From: Bacteroidota bacterium
GTDB taxonomy: Bacteria; Bacteroidota; Bacteroidia; 2-12-FULL-35-15
Assembly: GCA_947449315.1 (NCBI GenBank)
Contig: CANFRC010000001.1
Location: forward strand, 124,001 to 188,000
DNA: 64,000 bases
Direction: 5' to 3'
The notes under the pieces are model-generated. The model saw nothing but the letters and a program-made list of their open reading frames with translations. It did not search any database and was not told the DNA's origin. Shown piece after piece: positions 22,914 through 32,883 of the stretch. The position numbers and the translations under genes are program-made. Numbering within the stretch: position 1 is the stretch's first letter; each line of letters opens with the position of its first letter.

Positions 22914-25900
22914 TTATTCTGCGCTTTGAGTTTTACGTAAGAACTGGGTCTTTTTAGCAGGAGAACAAATGTTGTAATTATAGTTTCCTTCTTTTTTGTC
23001 TTTGTCTCCATCTTTCTGACGCTTATCCGGTTTCAACTCTTTTAAAATGGTATTGAATGCTTCGTTAGAAGAAACGGCTAACATTGTTCCTCTTGTATAA
23101 TTAAAATAATACCAATTGTTTGCATCTAATTCCAAATAAATATTAAGGATGTCTCCACCACGTTTTTTTATGATCTCAATTCGACCATCCACTAATTTAT
23201 TTACTTGCGTTTTATAAATGTTACCGACTCCAATTTTACCAGTTGATGTATATGAGCGTGTGTCTTTGTTCCATTTCATTTTAACATCTGTAACTACAAT
23301 GGTTTTCTTTAATTCATCCGGAAATTTCTTGAAAGAACCATATAAATTTAATTCCGATAACAACTTATCGGCTTGCTCCTTTCCTATCATTTCACGCATT
23401 CCTTTTTCATAAACAGGTCTTGAGAAATCTGTTGGTTTCAGGTCTGCATTCGAAACAATAGCATCTGACATTTTACCGATTGCGCCATCGTCAAAGAAGA
23501 AATCGAAAGACATCAACAGATCAAAATTCGTGGAATCTGGAATAAGCAGATGAACAGCACTACCGAATGATTCGATTTTAACCTGACCAAAATCGCCACC
23601 TAAATTTATTTTCCCTTCTCCATACACTTTACATTGAGTCGTATTAAAACTTAAGTAATTCCCTGGCAATGAACGTTCCACTAATTTCTCTTTGTTAGAG
23701 ATTCGGTATTCTCTGGAGCTTTTATCAAAGAATAAAAACCCATCCGCTTGCAACACATACGAATCGTTATTGGCTTCTTTCGCTGATAAGAATGCAGAAT
23801 AAAAATGTGTTGAATCTGTTGTTACCATCATAGAAGCAGCGATAGGTTTCCCAGATACGTCAACCGGATTTTTTGAAATTGGAATGTAAATATTATTGGG
23901 GTTGATCTCCGACTCAAATTTAAACCACGTTTTAGGCAAATTTGCACAATCGTGTGAAATGCGAGCAGAACCATCAAATACCAAGAAGTTGTTTGTTGCT
24001 TTCAACTTCACTTTTCCTTTGTATTCAAAATTCGGACTTAACCTAAATTTGGAAGAGTCGGGAATAGTTGTTTCTGCAAATGTTTGAAATGTAGTATCCA
24101 CACTTACATTACTAAAATAAAATGTCTGCTTGGTTTTAATCTCATCGATATAATCGTAAAAGCCGGAGCCAGCATAATTTTTACGTGCAAATACATTCAC
24201 CGTACAGTTGTATAAATTATGGTATTTAGTAATGGAATTGGCTAACAATTTCGCATTAGTAAATGTTCGCATCACTGCATCTTTATCAATAATCACATCA
24301 CCTTTTTCTGGATAAATACGTGCGTCTGCTACATTGATATATTTCACTCCTTTAGCCGTAATCACATATCTTTTCAAGTCAAATTTAGCTGATGGTGATT
24401 GAAATCTTAATGAGTCTTGTTTGGGATGCACAGAGATAAACTCCGGTCCGACTAAATCTAGATCCTCATTAGCAGCATTGGCATTCGGCTTTTTGTTTGC
24501 ACCTAGTTCGATCTGACTGTCATCCATAAACCATTTAAAATTATCCATAAAACAGATGTACTGATTTACAGGGAAACTAACCACTGAACCCTTACCATTT
24601 GAAACAAATTCTCCCATCCGTTTGTCAAAGTCAATATGAGAGTTCACGTTTTCTGTTTTAAATGCCAATGCAGCAATATCAGATGACTTTAAGCTAAAGT
24701 TGGATGTGTCTGAATCAAACGAATTGGATTTGAACTTGACGAGCTTTGCATTCAGCTTTGCATTCGAAAAATCGGCCGTTCCAGAACCGAATAATTGTTT
24801 AGGTGTTAAAGATAGTCTACCATTAAATTCAGCTTGTCCATTATAATCAAGAAATTTTTTGTCTTTGTTGTTCCAGACATTCATAATATCTTTTCCTGGC
24901 ACCCAATGTACTTTTGCATCTTCTCCGTGCAGTTGCGGAAATTCAGGTTTGATCTTTTGTTGTGTTACATCATAACTCTGTGCGATACAATTGGTGGAGT
25001 CGGGAAAGAATAAAAAGTCTTTGGAAGTACTGACAGAAGTAATGTATTTTAAAGTGCCATCACCATGAAACCCCTGATTACTTAGTTTGATGGATGCATT
25101 ATATGTTCCTTTGCCTCCATACATCGGGTAGCCGTCTGCAGGTGTTTGTGTAACAAATCCTAATGAATAATCAGGCTGTAGCGTCAACGATTCCTTAAAT
25201 GTGGGGAAAATATCTGCCGAAACCATATCGCCCTTAAAATTTAATCCTTCGTTGGAAAAGTTATCCAAACTATCTATCGTAAAAGGCTGCAAGTGAAAAT
25301 AAAACTTGTCTTTATTATATCTTCCATTTTGAATGGATTTTTTATCATAATAGGTATACGAATCTTTAAAACTATTAAAGATAGGATATTGAGGAAATGG
25401 CTTTCTGCCCGATTTGTTTGCGGGATTATCAATCTCAAGGTCGCCATTGATGTGCTCAATTACTGTTCTAACTTTAACCAAAGGAAATTCGCCATAAGCA
25501 TCCGGTTCTTTTGAAGTAACCATCATACGAAGTGAATCCACATTTTTAAGATTGACAATAAATTTTTCGTAATCAAATGAAAATTCTTTTCCAAAAAAAT
25601 CAAATCGTCCAGCATGAACAATACCCGCAAAAATAAAATCACTATTCTTTTTAAGAATTACTTTTTGTTCTGCCGGATAGATCACCACATTTTGAGAGTC
25701 ACTTACGGAAATTTGCCTTACACCCATAATGGTCATATCATAATTCAAAAGATTAACGACTGCATTACTAGCTCCACGAATAACGGAAGGGAACTGAAGT
25801 ACGTCATAATCAATTTTTCCGGCACGCATGGCAATGTATTTAAAAAGCTTGTCTTTTATATGCACTATATCATCTTCTGCATTATAGGTTAAGAATCCCA

Positions 25901-27398
25901 TGGTTGATAAACGAACAAGATTAGGGCGTACATCATTTGGAGAGAATTTTAAATATTTCGCATACTCATCGCCTCTGAAATCTTTCTTATCGCCATTCTT
26001 CTTTACAAAATCGCGCACTGCAATCAATGGATTAATCTGATCCATTCCCTGAAGACCATCATACCTATTTGTTCTGAAATAATTTGCTGATTCGAACAAT
26101 GCATCTTCCTGAGAGTTACCAACCAACATTCCTAAGTCTATCTTTGGATCATCGATTTTCCAGGTAAGCTCTTCAAAATACATATCAATTTTATGAAAGG
26201 TGTTAATGAACGGAGATTTAGAAACACCATTGTTTGTTCTTACGAGTGAAAGTTTTCTGTCAGCAGTTGTGAATTTCATATTCACACTGGGATGTGTAAT
26301 AGAATCTTTATCGAAATAAAATTTAATATTAGCCGATTCTGCAGAGAGCTTGTCTTGTGTAATACCGATTAATTTTGCACCAACGATACAGAAAACTTTT
26401 CCTTCCCGATGAAAGAACAGTTTAGCATCTTCATCTTTATTACCAGAACCCATTACTCTGGGGCCACGCTGACTATATCCACCATCAAAATCAACTCCTT
26501 TTGCAATGTCAGGAATCGACATTCGTTTGCTATATGAATCAAATCTCGGATAGGTAATATTCCCTTCTTTTTCGGAAACTATTTTTTCTGTCAAGACACC
26601 TATTAAAGGATTTTGAAAATATTTTTTATTATAAAAAACTACAGAGTCTGCAGAGAATCCGCTCGTCTTAAGTGATATTTGGTATTTCTTCAATTCGGCC
26701 CAAATAACATTTTCTGCTATTCCCGAACGCGTCCAATAAACCTTTCCTCCTTCACCAATAAAAAGTCCTTTGTAAGGATAGTATACGCCCTTCGTATTAT
26801 AAACAATGCCTGTATCATTTTGATTATTAGCGATACGAAGATTTAAATTCGGGAAAATAACTTTAGGAACACTATCGTATTCAAAAATATACCTGTTGTT
26901 ATTTGTACTGTAGCGAATAACCGATGAGTTGTAAAAGGAGTTGCTTGCAAAAAGATTTTGACTCATTTCCAGGTAGTCGGAAAAATTGCGGATACTTTTT
27001 CCATTCAATATTTTATTGATGCATTCTTGCCAAGTGAGGAAATTATCCTCGCTTTGATTGGAGTTCATGAAATTGATAACAGAAGAAAAGTAGCTTTTAA
27101 ATTCAGGCTGAATACGCACTTTCTTTTTGATCATTAAATTGCTTACACTGATAATTGATTTTTTTAGCTTGTCGTTGCATTTTGGACTATGCCATGCAAA
27201 ACCAAGATCTTTCATGTAATCTGCAAACTCTCGAATAGCATCTTTGTCCATGATGGTTACTTCAAACATGGTTTTTACATCTACTAAAAATTTAGTGGTG
27301 TCATTTGAAAATTCTTTAATGGGATTAACCTGAGCAACAGTAGTATGTGTAAAGACAAATACAGCAAAAAAGAAAAAGATATATTTAATTTTTTTCAT
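22914..27398 (-). CDS. Giant exported beta-rich protein, family not recognised
   Basis: A protein of about 1,494 residues with a signal peptide (MKKIKYIFFFFAVFVFTHTT, then VAQ) and no transmembrane segment or T9SS domain in the remainder, so probably periplasmic. The first 200 residues look helical; the rest is dominated by beta-strand segments. Two regions, around residues 570-620 (GVRQISVSDSQNVVIYPAEQ) and 1080-1125 (GVKYINVADARIYPEKGDV), match each other in layout, suggesting an internal repeat of an OstA/LptA-like or beta-taco kind. No catalytic motif is seen. The frame can be opened at GTG 27407, but that overlaps the prmA stop, and the ATG at 27398 starts the signal peptide exactly, so it is preferred. 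It lies between prmA and plsY and is likely co-transcribed with both. Confidence 0.75.
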   Translation of the reverse strand: MKKIKYIFFFFAVFVFTHTTVAQVNPIKEFSNDTTKFLVDVKTMFEVTIMDKDAIREFADYMKDLGFAWHSPKCNDKLKKSIISVSNLMIKKKVRIQPEFKSYFSSVINFMNSNQSEDNFLTWQECINKILNGKSIRNFSDYLEMSQNLFASNSFYNSSVIRYSTNNNRYIFEYDSVPKVIFPNLNLRIANNQNDTGIVYNTKGVYYPYKGLFIGEGGKVYWTRSGIAENVIWAELKKYQISLKTSGFSADSVVFYNKKYFQNPLIGVLTEKIVSEKEGNITYPRFDSYSKRMSIPDIAKGVDFDGGYSQRGPRVMGSGNKDEDAKLFFHREGKVFCIVGAKLIGITQDKLSAESANIKFYFDKDSITHPSVNMKFTTADRKLSLVRTNNGVSKSPFINTFHKIDMYFEELTWKIDDPKIDLGMLVGNSQEDALFESANYFRTNRYDGLQGMDQINPLIAVRDFVKKNGDKKDFRGDEYAKYLKFSPNDVRPNLVRLSTMGFLTYNAEDDIVHIKDKLFKYIAMRAGKIDYDVLQFPSVIRGASNAVVNLLNYDMTIMGVRQISVSDSQNVVIYPAEQKVILKKNSDFIFAGIVHAGRFDFFGKEFSFDYEKFIVNLKNVDSLRMMVTSKEPDAYGEFPLVKVRTVIEHINGDLEIDNPANKSGRKPFPQYPIFNSFKDSYTYYDKKSIQNGRYNKDKFYFHLQPFTIDSLDNFSNEGLNFKGDMVSADIFPTFKESLTLQPDYSLGFVTQTPADGYPMYGGKGTYNASIKLSNQGFHGDGTLKYITSVSTSKDFLFFPDSTNCIAQSYDVTQQKIKPEFPQLHGEDAKVHWVPGKDIMNVWNNKDKKFLDYNGQAEFNGRLSLTPKQLFGSGTADFSNAKLNAKLVKFKSNSFDSDTSNFSLKSSDIAALAFKTENVNSHIDFDKRMGEFVSNGKGSVVSFPVNQYICFMDNFKWFMDDSQIELGANKKPNANAANEDLDLVGPEFISVHPKQDSLRFQSPSAKFDLKRYVITAKGVKYINVADARIYPEKGDVIIDKDAVMRTFTNAKLLANSITKYHNLYNCTVNVFARKNYAGSGFYDYIDEIKTKQTFYFSNVSVDTTFQTFAETTIPDSSKFRLSPNFEYKGKVKLKATNNFLVFDGSARISHDCANLPKTWFKFESEINPNNIYIPISKNPVDVSGKPIAASMMVTTDSTHFYSAFLSAKEANNDSYVLQADGFLFFDKSSREYRISNKEKLVERSLPGNYLSFNTTQCKVYGEGKINLGGDFGQVKIESFGSAVHLLIPDSTNFDLLMSFDFFFDDGAIGKMSDAIVSNADLKPTDFSRPVYEKGMREMIGKEQADKLLSELNLYGSFKKFPDELKKTIVVTDVKMKWNKDTRSYTSTGKIGVGNIYKTQVNKLVDGRIEIIKKRGGDILNIYLELDANNWYYFNYTRGTMLAVSSNEAFNTILKELKPDKRQKDGDKDKKEGNYNYNICSPAKKTQFLRKTQSAE

Positions 27399-27403
27399 AA
27401 TAA

Positions 27404-28237
27404 TCACTCTTTAGTAAAATGCAGCATCATCCATTGATCGCTGACTTTTTCATCTTTAAATTTCAAACCAAGAATCTCTGCTTTTTTAATGATCTCATCG
27501 CCATCCGTCACAAAAAAACCGCTTAAAATCAAATTGCCGCCTTTTTCGAGCGAATGACAATAAACAGTCATGTCTGTCAATAATACATTCTTATTAATAT
27601 TAGCCAAGATAGTATGAAATAATTTTCCTTCCAAAATTTGCGCATTTCCTTTATGAACAAGCACATTGTTGATATTATTTTTCGCTAAATTTTCAAGCGT
27701 ATTCTCATAACTCCAATCGTCAATATCAATAGCAGTTATAGGGTGTGCACCCATCAAGGAGGCAACTATTGCAAGAACTCCTGTTCCGCAACCCATGTCC
27801 AACAAGGATGTGTTTTTAACATTTAATAACATTAATTGACGGATCATTAGCTGAGTCGTATCATGATGTCCGGTTCCAAACGACATTTTTGGCTCTATAA
27901 TCACATCGTAGCTGAAGCCAATTTTCTTTTCGTGAAATGGTGCCCGAATATAACATTTCCCTTCCACATCAATTGGTTGAAAGCTACTCTCCCACTCTTT
28001 ATTCCAATTCTGTTGTGGGATAATCTTTGATGTAAATTCTATTTTAAAAATAGCCTCAAAATCACCAAATGTGAATTTAATCTCCTCTTCGCTGAAATCT
28101 TCCTCTTGCACATATGCTGTGAATCCTGCTTCTGTTTCAACAAAACTTTCAAATCCTAATTCTGAAAGCTGAGCAATTAAAATATCGCTTCCTTGTTCTT
28201 TCGGTTCAACAGCTACAGTAAGTTCTACGTAATTCAT
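27404..28237 (-). CDS. prmA: Ribosomal protein L11 methyltransferase
   Basis: A 277-residue SAM-dependent methyltransferase that trimethylates ribosomal protein L11. The N-terminal substrate-recognition domain (about 1-95) is followed by the Rossmann domain with the SAM motif LLDMGCGTGVLAIVASLMGA (about 143-162), the acidic motif ITAIDIDDWSYENT and the motif HTILANINKNVLL, in which the family NPPY-like position is N-I-N. The segment KMSFGTGHHDTT, just before the SAM motif, is the PrmA signature. The stop codon lies five bases before the ATG of the giant exported protein. The upstream neighbour is tpiA. Confidence 0.95.
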   Translation of the reverse strand: MNYVELTVAVEPKEQGSDILIAQLSELGFESFVETEAGFTAYVQEEDFSEEEIKFTFGDFEAIFKIEFTSKIIPQQNWNKEWESSFQPIDVEGKCYIRAPFHEKKIGFSYDVIIEPKMSFGTGHHDTTQLMIRQLMLLNVKNTSLLDMGCGTGVLAIVASLMGAHPITAIDIDDWSYENTLENLAKNNINNVLVHKGNAQILEGKLFHTILANINKNVLLTDMTVYCHSLEKGGNLILSGFFVTDGDEIIKKAEILGLKFKDEKVSDQWMMLHFTKE

Positions 28238-28299
28238 GATATAAACGGGTAATTTAGTTTAAGATTCAGGATTTTTGAACATGTCAGATCTCTTCGCTC

Positions 28300-29058
28300 T
28301 TAGAACGAATTGCAAATAGAGATAAAATCTGTCGCTTTTAGCGAAGACCCACCGATCAATCCTCCATCAACGTCCAAACATGAAAACAGTTCTTTTGCAT
28401 TTTGCGGATTACAACTTCCACCATAAAGGATAGTGATCTGCTCGGAAATTTCTTTTCCGTATTTTTTATTTATTTCAGCACGGATAAAATTGTGCATTCC
28501 TTGTGCCTGATGGCTTGTAGCTGTCACTCCCGTACCTATTGCCCAAACAGGTTCATAAGCAATGATCAATTTACCAAAATCAATTGCGGACAAATGAAAT
28601 AGCGTATCCTTTAGTTGGAATTTTATGGCTTCTAGGTGTTTATTGGAATGGCGTTCATCGCTGTTTTCTCCGATACAAAAAATGGGCGTTAACTTGTTTT
28701 TCAATGCAATGTTAACTTTCTGGATCAATAGGTCAATTGTTTCATTGTTATACAACCTTCGCTCTGAATGTCCGATGATCACATATTCAGCTCCTGCAGA
28801 CTTGATCATTTCTGCAGAAACTTCTCCTGTATAAGCACCTGAAGATAGGTGGTGACAATTTTGTGCAGCAACAGCGATGTTAGGATTCGTTTTTACTTTT
28901 TCTGCAACAGCAGATAAGTGAATGAAAGACGGAGCAATAATGGTAAGAACATTTGTTTGCTGATGGTCTGGCGAATTGATTATGTCATCAAAAAGCTGAA
29001 GTCCTTGAGCAAGGCTCTTATTCATTTTCCAATTTCCTGCAACTATCTTTCTTCTCAT
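28300..29058 (-). CDS. tpiA: Triosephosphate isomerase
   Basis: Glycolytic enzyme that interconverts dihydroxyacetone phosphate and glyceraldehyde 3-phosphate. It is 252 residues, the usual length. The active-site residues are visible: Asn-Lys in GNWKMNKS (about 9-16), His in VIIGHSERRLY (about 97) and Glu in AYEPVWAIGTG (about 169); the phosphate-gripping loop 6 is the GTGVTA segment and loop 8 is GLIGGSSLK. It is 62 bases upstream of prmA and 27 bases downstream of the DUF6624 gene, in a run of same-strand genes. Confidence 0.98.
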   Translation of the reverse strand: MRRKIVAGNWKMNKSLAQGLQLFDDIINSPDHQQTNVLTIIAPSFIHLSAVAEKVKTNPNIAVAAQNCHHLSSGAYTGEVSAEMIKSAGAEYVIIGHSERRLYNNETIDLLIQKVNIALKNKLTPIFCIGENSDERHSNKHLEAIKFQLKDTLFHLSAIDFGKLIIAYEPVWAIGTGVTATSHQAQGMHNFIRAEINKKYGKEISEQITILYGGSCNPQNAKELFSCLDVDGGLIGGSSLKATDFISICNSF

Positions 29059-29085
29059 TGTGTTATATTTTCTAGCAACAACTAA

Positions 29086-30060
29086 TTAATACTCAATTTT
29101 TTCTTTTTCTAAAAGTAATAAATCTTTTTTATAATTGTTGATATCCCATTTTATTCCATAATTGGCGAGATATTGATTGATCGGTTTTAAACCAATTTGA
29201 GTTCTTCGCTTATCAATGTTCTCAACATCGTCTATAGGAGCAACAAAATTTCTGTTTCCAATCGTTACAATTGTTGTTCCGTATAATTGCTGCTTTCCTT
29301 GCCTTAAAAATATTTTATCTTCGATGTTAGCAAAATAATACGCATCAATCTTTTGTTCTTCAAACGCTTTTATTACAAGTGGTAAGTATTTTTCCTGTGA
29401 TTGCATGTTCGCATTTTGAATAATCACAGCAAGGGCATTGCTTCCAGTAAAACCTACAACATCTTTTCCTAGCCAGCCGTATTGATCGATCGTTTTTGTT
29501 ACGATTGCAAGATTGATAGAATCATTTTGTTTTATTTTTTTTCTCACTTCATTGAACTGAGGTGATCCGGCACCAAATTCGTTTTTTATACTTATTTCTG
29601 CTAAGCGATTGGAATAATAATTTCTGTAAACGCTATCGAGTAAAATAACTAGGCCGCTGTTCAATTTAGAATCTGACTTAGCAATGTTTTGAGCAATTTT
29701 ATCTGTCACTTCTTTCCAACGTTTGTCGGCATGTAATGTAAGAAAGTTTTTGTCTTCTAAAACCTGATTGTAGTTCGTAAAATCGTAAAGTGTAACAACC
29801 TTTAAAAGCTGCGTGAATGCTGAATCATTGTTTACAGCCAATGTCCATGCAACTGCAGCATTGTATCTGTCTTCAACAAATGCTTTGGATGAATTTTGTT
29901 GAAAAGCGTTTGAATAAAAATCGGCAGATTTTTTATACTCTTTTTTATCAAAAGCATTCTTTGCTTGGTTAACATATTCGAAATATTTGGCAGATGTTTG
30001 CGCGGGAGCGAATGAGGGAAAATAAAAAATTGCAAACGTAAAAAAGAATATTTTTTTCAT
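29086..30060 (-). CDS. Exported DUF6624-like protein
   Basis: A 324-residue protein with a signal peptide (MKKIFFFTFAIFYFPSFAPA, then Q). The first half has a TPR-like pair (YFEYVNQAKNAFDKKEYKKSADFYSNAFQQN). The second half resembles the DUF6624 region: IDQYGWLGKDVVGFTGSNALAVIIQNAN, then KQQLYGTTIV and PIDDVENIDKRRTQIGLKPINQYLANYG. The function of this domain is unknown. It sits between the permease gene (27 bases away) and tpiA in one leftward run; the neighbours do not point to one pathway. Confidence 0.7.
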   Translation of the reverse strand: MKKIFFFTFAIFYFPSFAPAQTSAKYFEYVNQAKNAFDKKEYKKSADFYSNAFQQNSSKAFVEDRYNAAVAWTLAVNNDSAFTQLLKVVTLYDFTNYNQVLEDKNFLTLHADKRWKEVTDKIAQNIAKSDSKLNSGLVILLDSVYRNYYSNRLAEISIKNEFGAGSPQFNEVRKKIKQNDSINLAIVTKTIDQYGWLGKDVVGFTGSNALAVIIQNANMQSQEKYLPLVIKAFEEQKIDAYYFANIEDKIFLRQGKQQLYGTTIVTIGNRNFVAPIDDVENIDKRRTQIGLKPINQYLANYGIKWDINNYKKDLLLLEKEKIEY

Positions 30061-30087
30061 ACTAGTTTTTTTAAAAATGTTGTTTGA

Positions 30088-31167
30088 TTACTGAACTCTT
30101 ACGCGAGGATCTATAATTCCATAAAGAATATCAACTCCTATATTTATTATCACAAAGATCATTGCAAATACTAATGTAGCACCCATTACAACAGGAAGGT
30201 CATTTTTGTTTAATGCATCAACCACTTCAAATCCTATCCCTTTCCAGTTAAAAATTATTTCTACAAATACGGCTCCTGCCATTAGTCCAGCAAACCATCC
30301 TGATACAGCCGTAATAACAGGGTTTAAGGCGTTTTTTAATGCGTGCTTGAATACTACTTTGTAAAAGCTCAACCCTTTTGCTGTTGCTGTGCGGATATAA
30401 TCCTGAGATAAGACATCCAAAAAGGAACTTCTTGTTAACTGAATAATAATAGCTAAAGGACGCAAGCCTAAAGTTATAGCTGGAAGAATAAGGTTCTTTA
30501 ATTCCAAATGTTTATCTCCAAAATCATCAATACTGTAAAGCGATCCAACGTTATTTAATCCTGTATACTTCCGCAAAACGAATCCAAACAACCAGGCAAT
30601 TAATAGTCCCATAAAGAAAGAAGGAAGAGCCATTCCGAAGATCGCAAAGATCAGAGAGCTTTTATCGAACCAAGTATTTTTTTTTATGGCAGCAAAAACG
30701 CCTATCAGAATTCCAAAAAAAGCACCAAATGTAATGGAGGAAAATGCAAGGATCGCTGTTTCAGGAAGTGTTTCAATGACAATATCAGACACCTTCCGCT
30801 TTGTGATGTAGGATCTTCTCAAATAAGGATATTTTAAGACTATGATCTTTGTATTGGAAACAGGAAACAGCTTAACATACGAAGTGTATTTTTCAGGATT
30901 CAAATACAAATAATGTTCTTTGTTTAAGGGGTCTTGGATAGAAATAGGTGAAAGATCATTTAGATAGATAAAAAACTGAATGGTCATTGGTTTGTCGCGT
31001 CCCAAATCTTTATTGATCGCAGCAATCGAAGCTTGGTCGGCTCGCTGACCTAACATCATCCTAGCAGGATCGCCTGGCAATACGTTAAATAATAGAAAGA
31101 TAACGGTGATAACTCCAAGTAAAACTAGAAAGCCGTAAAACAATCTTTTGAAAATAAATTTTGTCAC
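30088..31167 (-). CDS. ABC transporter permease of the DppB/OppB family
   Basis: A 359-residue inner-membrane permease for a peptide or similar solute importer. The N-terminus (FKRLFYGFLVLLGVITVIFLLFNVLPGDPARMM) is the DppB/OppB signature, and the C-terminal half holds five membrane helices with the EAA-type loop (RTATAKGLSFYKVVFKHALKNALNPVI). An insertion of about 60 residues after the first helix (residues 70-130), probably periplasmic, is longer than usual. The second permease (DppC), the ATPases and the binding protein are not nearby. The start is GTG, four bases after the stop of the BT_3928-type gene; no better ATG exists and the N-terminus fits the family. Confidence 0.9.
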   Translation of the reverse strand: MTKFIFKRLFYGFLVLLGVITVIFLLFNVLPGDPARMMLGQRADQASIAAINKDLGRDKPMTIQFFIYLNDLSPISIQDPLNKEHYLYLNPEKYTSYVKLFPVSNTKIIVLKYPYLRRSYITKRKVSDIVIETLPETAILAFSSITFGAFFGILIGVFAAIKKNTWFDKSSLIFAIFGMALPSFFMGLLIAWLFGFVLRKYTGLNNVGSLYSIDDFGDKHLELKNLILPAITLGLRPLAIIIQLTRSSFLDVLSQDYIRTATAKGLSFYKVVFKHALKNALNPVITAVSGWFAGLMAGAVFVEIIFNWKGIGFEVVDALNKNDLPVVMGATLVFAMIFVIINIGVDILYGIIDPRVRVQ

Positions 31168-31171
31168 AAGT

Positions 31172-32284
31172 TTATTTCTTAAAATATTTTTCTTTCAGAT
31201 CGTTATAAGAAGGAAAAGTATGATAGTGCCACATATCTATTACAGTACCACCTTTTAATAGCATTAATCCAGGATTAGAACGTATCATCGTTTTTAATAC
31301 GGTTCCATCACTGTTATAAAAATCTGCAGTTGTTTTTGTGTCTTGTTTGAATTTTTCAACGGCTTCTTTTGTTGATGCAGTTAACACAATAAATGAAATA
31401 CTATCTTGCTTGCACAGCGAGGCAAAGTCAGTAATCTTACCAAAAACATCTCTATTTGTTTTCTCTAGATCATAACAAATCAATAAGAAATTATAATTCG
31501 GATTTTCAATAATATCCTGCGTGTAATCAGAGCCATTAAGGTCAGAAATACTGAAATCTTTTATTTTCGGATCAACTCCTTTTTTTATAATTTCTGTTCT
31601 CGGACTCACATAATCATATATAGAATCCCATTTGTCTGGCCAATGATCGAATTCAGTAATGGCTCCCGATGTTTTATTTTTTAGCGTATAGTAGAATTTA
31701 ACTTCATCAGGAATGCCTTTTGTTTGTTCAGGAATGTTTTTCCCAATTGCATATGGACGAAAATCAATGATAGGTAAATAGTTGTATGTGTAGATCGGAA
31801 AAATAGTTGTTACAGCAAGAACAATGACCAACAAACTGTTTTCCAAACGCTGGCCGAAAAGGGGATTGATAAAATCTTTACCAATGAATAATACAATGAT
31901 TAATAGTAAGAGTACAAGGTCTTTACCGAAAGATGTCCAAGGTGTTAAATGCATAAAATCACCGAAGCACCCACATTCTTTTACTACATCAAAGTAGGCA
32001 GAATAGAATGTAAGAAAAGTGAAGAAAATGATCATCAGCAACAGCAGCCAAAGTGTAAGCTTTCTTCTAGCCCCCATCCATAAAGTGAAGCCTAATAAAA
32101 TTTCGAAGATGCAAATAAACGTTGCAAGAGGTTGTGCGATAGGAATCAAGAAATGAGTTCCGAAAATTTCAAAATACTCAACTAGTTTATAAGAAAATCC
32201 TAGGGTATCATTGGCTTTTATGAATCCAGAAAAAATAAATAAAGCTCCTACAAGAAATCGAACTATGTTAGTTAATATCTTCAT
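31172..32284 (-). CDS. BT_3928-type DoxX/MauE membrane protein with thioredoxin-like tail
   Basis: A 370-residue inner-membrane protein. Residues 1-150 hold four helices of the DoxX/MauE type (FLVGALFIFSGFIKANDTLGFSYKL, then YFDVVKECGCFGDFMHLTPW). The CxC motif in ECGCFGD is characteristic of this branch and may take part in thiol redox reactions. The C-terminal soluble part (about 220-370) resembles a thioredoxin-like fold (NYNFLLICYDLEKTN, then ADFYNSDGTVLKTMIRSNPGLMLLKGGTVID) but lacks a CxxC site. The gene is 62 bases downstream of the DUF1599 gene, a neighbourhood that, to my knowledge, is conserved in Bacteroidota. Confidence 0.85.
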   Translation of the reverse strand: MKILTNIVRFLVGALFIFSGFIKANDTLGFSYKLVEYFEIFGTHFLIPIAQPLATFICIFEILLGFTLWMGARRKLTLWLLLLMIIFFTFLTFYSAYFDVVKECGCFGDFMHLTPWTSFGKDLVLLLLIIVLFIGKDFINPLFGQRLENSLLVIVLAVTTIFPIYTYNYLPIIDFRPYAIGKNIPEQTKGIPDEVKFYYTLKNKTSGAITEFDHWPDKWDSIYDYVSPRTEIIKKGVDPKIKDFSISDLNGSDYTQDIIENPNYNFLLICYDLEKTNRDVFGKITDFASLCKQDSISFIVLTASTKEAVEKFKQDTKTTADFYNSDGTVLKTMIRSNPGLMLLKGGTVIDMWHYHTFPSYNDLKEKYFKK

Positions 32285-32346
32285 TTTAATATTTTTTATT
32301 TAGTTATTACAAAAACTATGCCTACACGATCAGGAGTTATCGTGAA

Positions 32347-32883
32347 TTATTCACTAAGTTTTATCAATGCAAAAACAGCATAATTGATCATGTCATGAAA
32401 GTTAGCATCTACCCCTTCTGAGATAATTGTTTCCCCTTTGTTGTCTTCAATTTGCTTAATGCGCAACAGTTTCATCAATATCAGATCTGTCAACGAGCTC
32501 ACACGCATATCGCGCCATGCTTCGCCATAATCATGATTTTTATTTTCCATTAAACTTCTTGCTTCGTTGGAGTATTTGTCAAAAAGTTTACTTACTTCAT
32601 CAGCGGGAAGTTCCATGCGGTTATCATTCTTTAGTTCCAACTGGATCAATCCGATGATTGAGTAATTGATGATACCAATGTATTCAGAACGTACATCTTC
32701 AGATATTTTTTGAGTACCTTTGTCCTCGATATTGCGGATACGTTGCGCTTTGATAAAGATCTGATCGGTGATGGAGTTGGTGCGTAAAATGCGCCAAGCT
32801 GTCCCATAATCTTTCATCTTTTTAATAAAAATATCTTTGCACAAAGCAATTGCAGTATTGTATTGAATAAAAGTAGCGCTCAT
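32347..32883 (-). CDS. DUF1599 protein (two internal repeats)
   Basis: A 178-residue cytoplasmic protein of the DUF1599 family. The family unit occurs twice: MKDYGTAWRILRTNSITDQIFIKAQRIRNIED (about 22-53) and NHDYGEAWRDMRVSSLTDLILMKLLRIKQIED (about 114-145). The pattern of conserved Tyr-Gly, Ala-Trp and Asp residues suggests a helical, possibly nucleotide-binding protein, though the biochemical role is not established. It is the first gene of the leftward run towards comEC and diverges from folP, with 89 bases between the two starts. Confidence 0.9.
   Translation of the reverse strand: MSATFIQYNTAIALCKDIFIKKMKDYGTAWRILRTNSITDQIFIKAQRIRNIEDKGTQKISEDVRSEYIGIINYSIIGLIQLELKNDNRMELPADEVSKLFDKYSNEARSLMENKNHDYGEAWRDMRVSSLTDLILMKLLRIKQIEDNKGETIISEGVDANFHDMINYAVFALIKLSE

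Noticed and set aside
27399..27407. GTG start for the giant exported protein
   Set aside because: It would overlap the prmA stop codon, and the ATG at 27398 begins a standard signal peptide.
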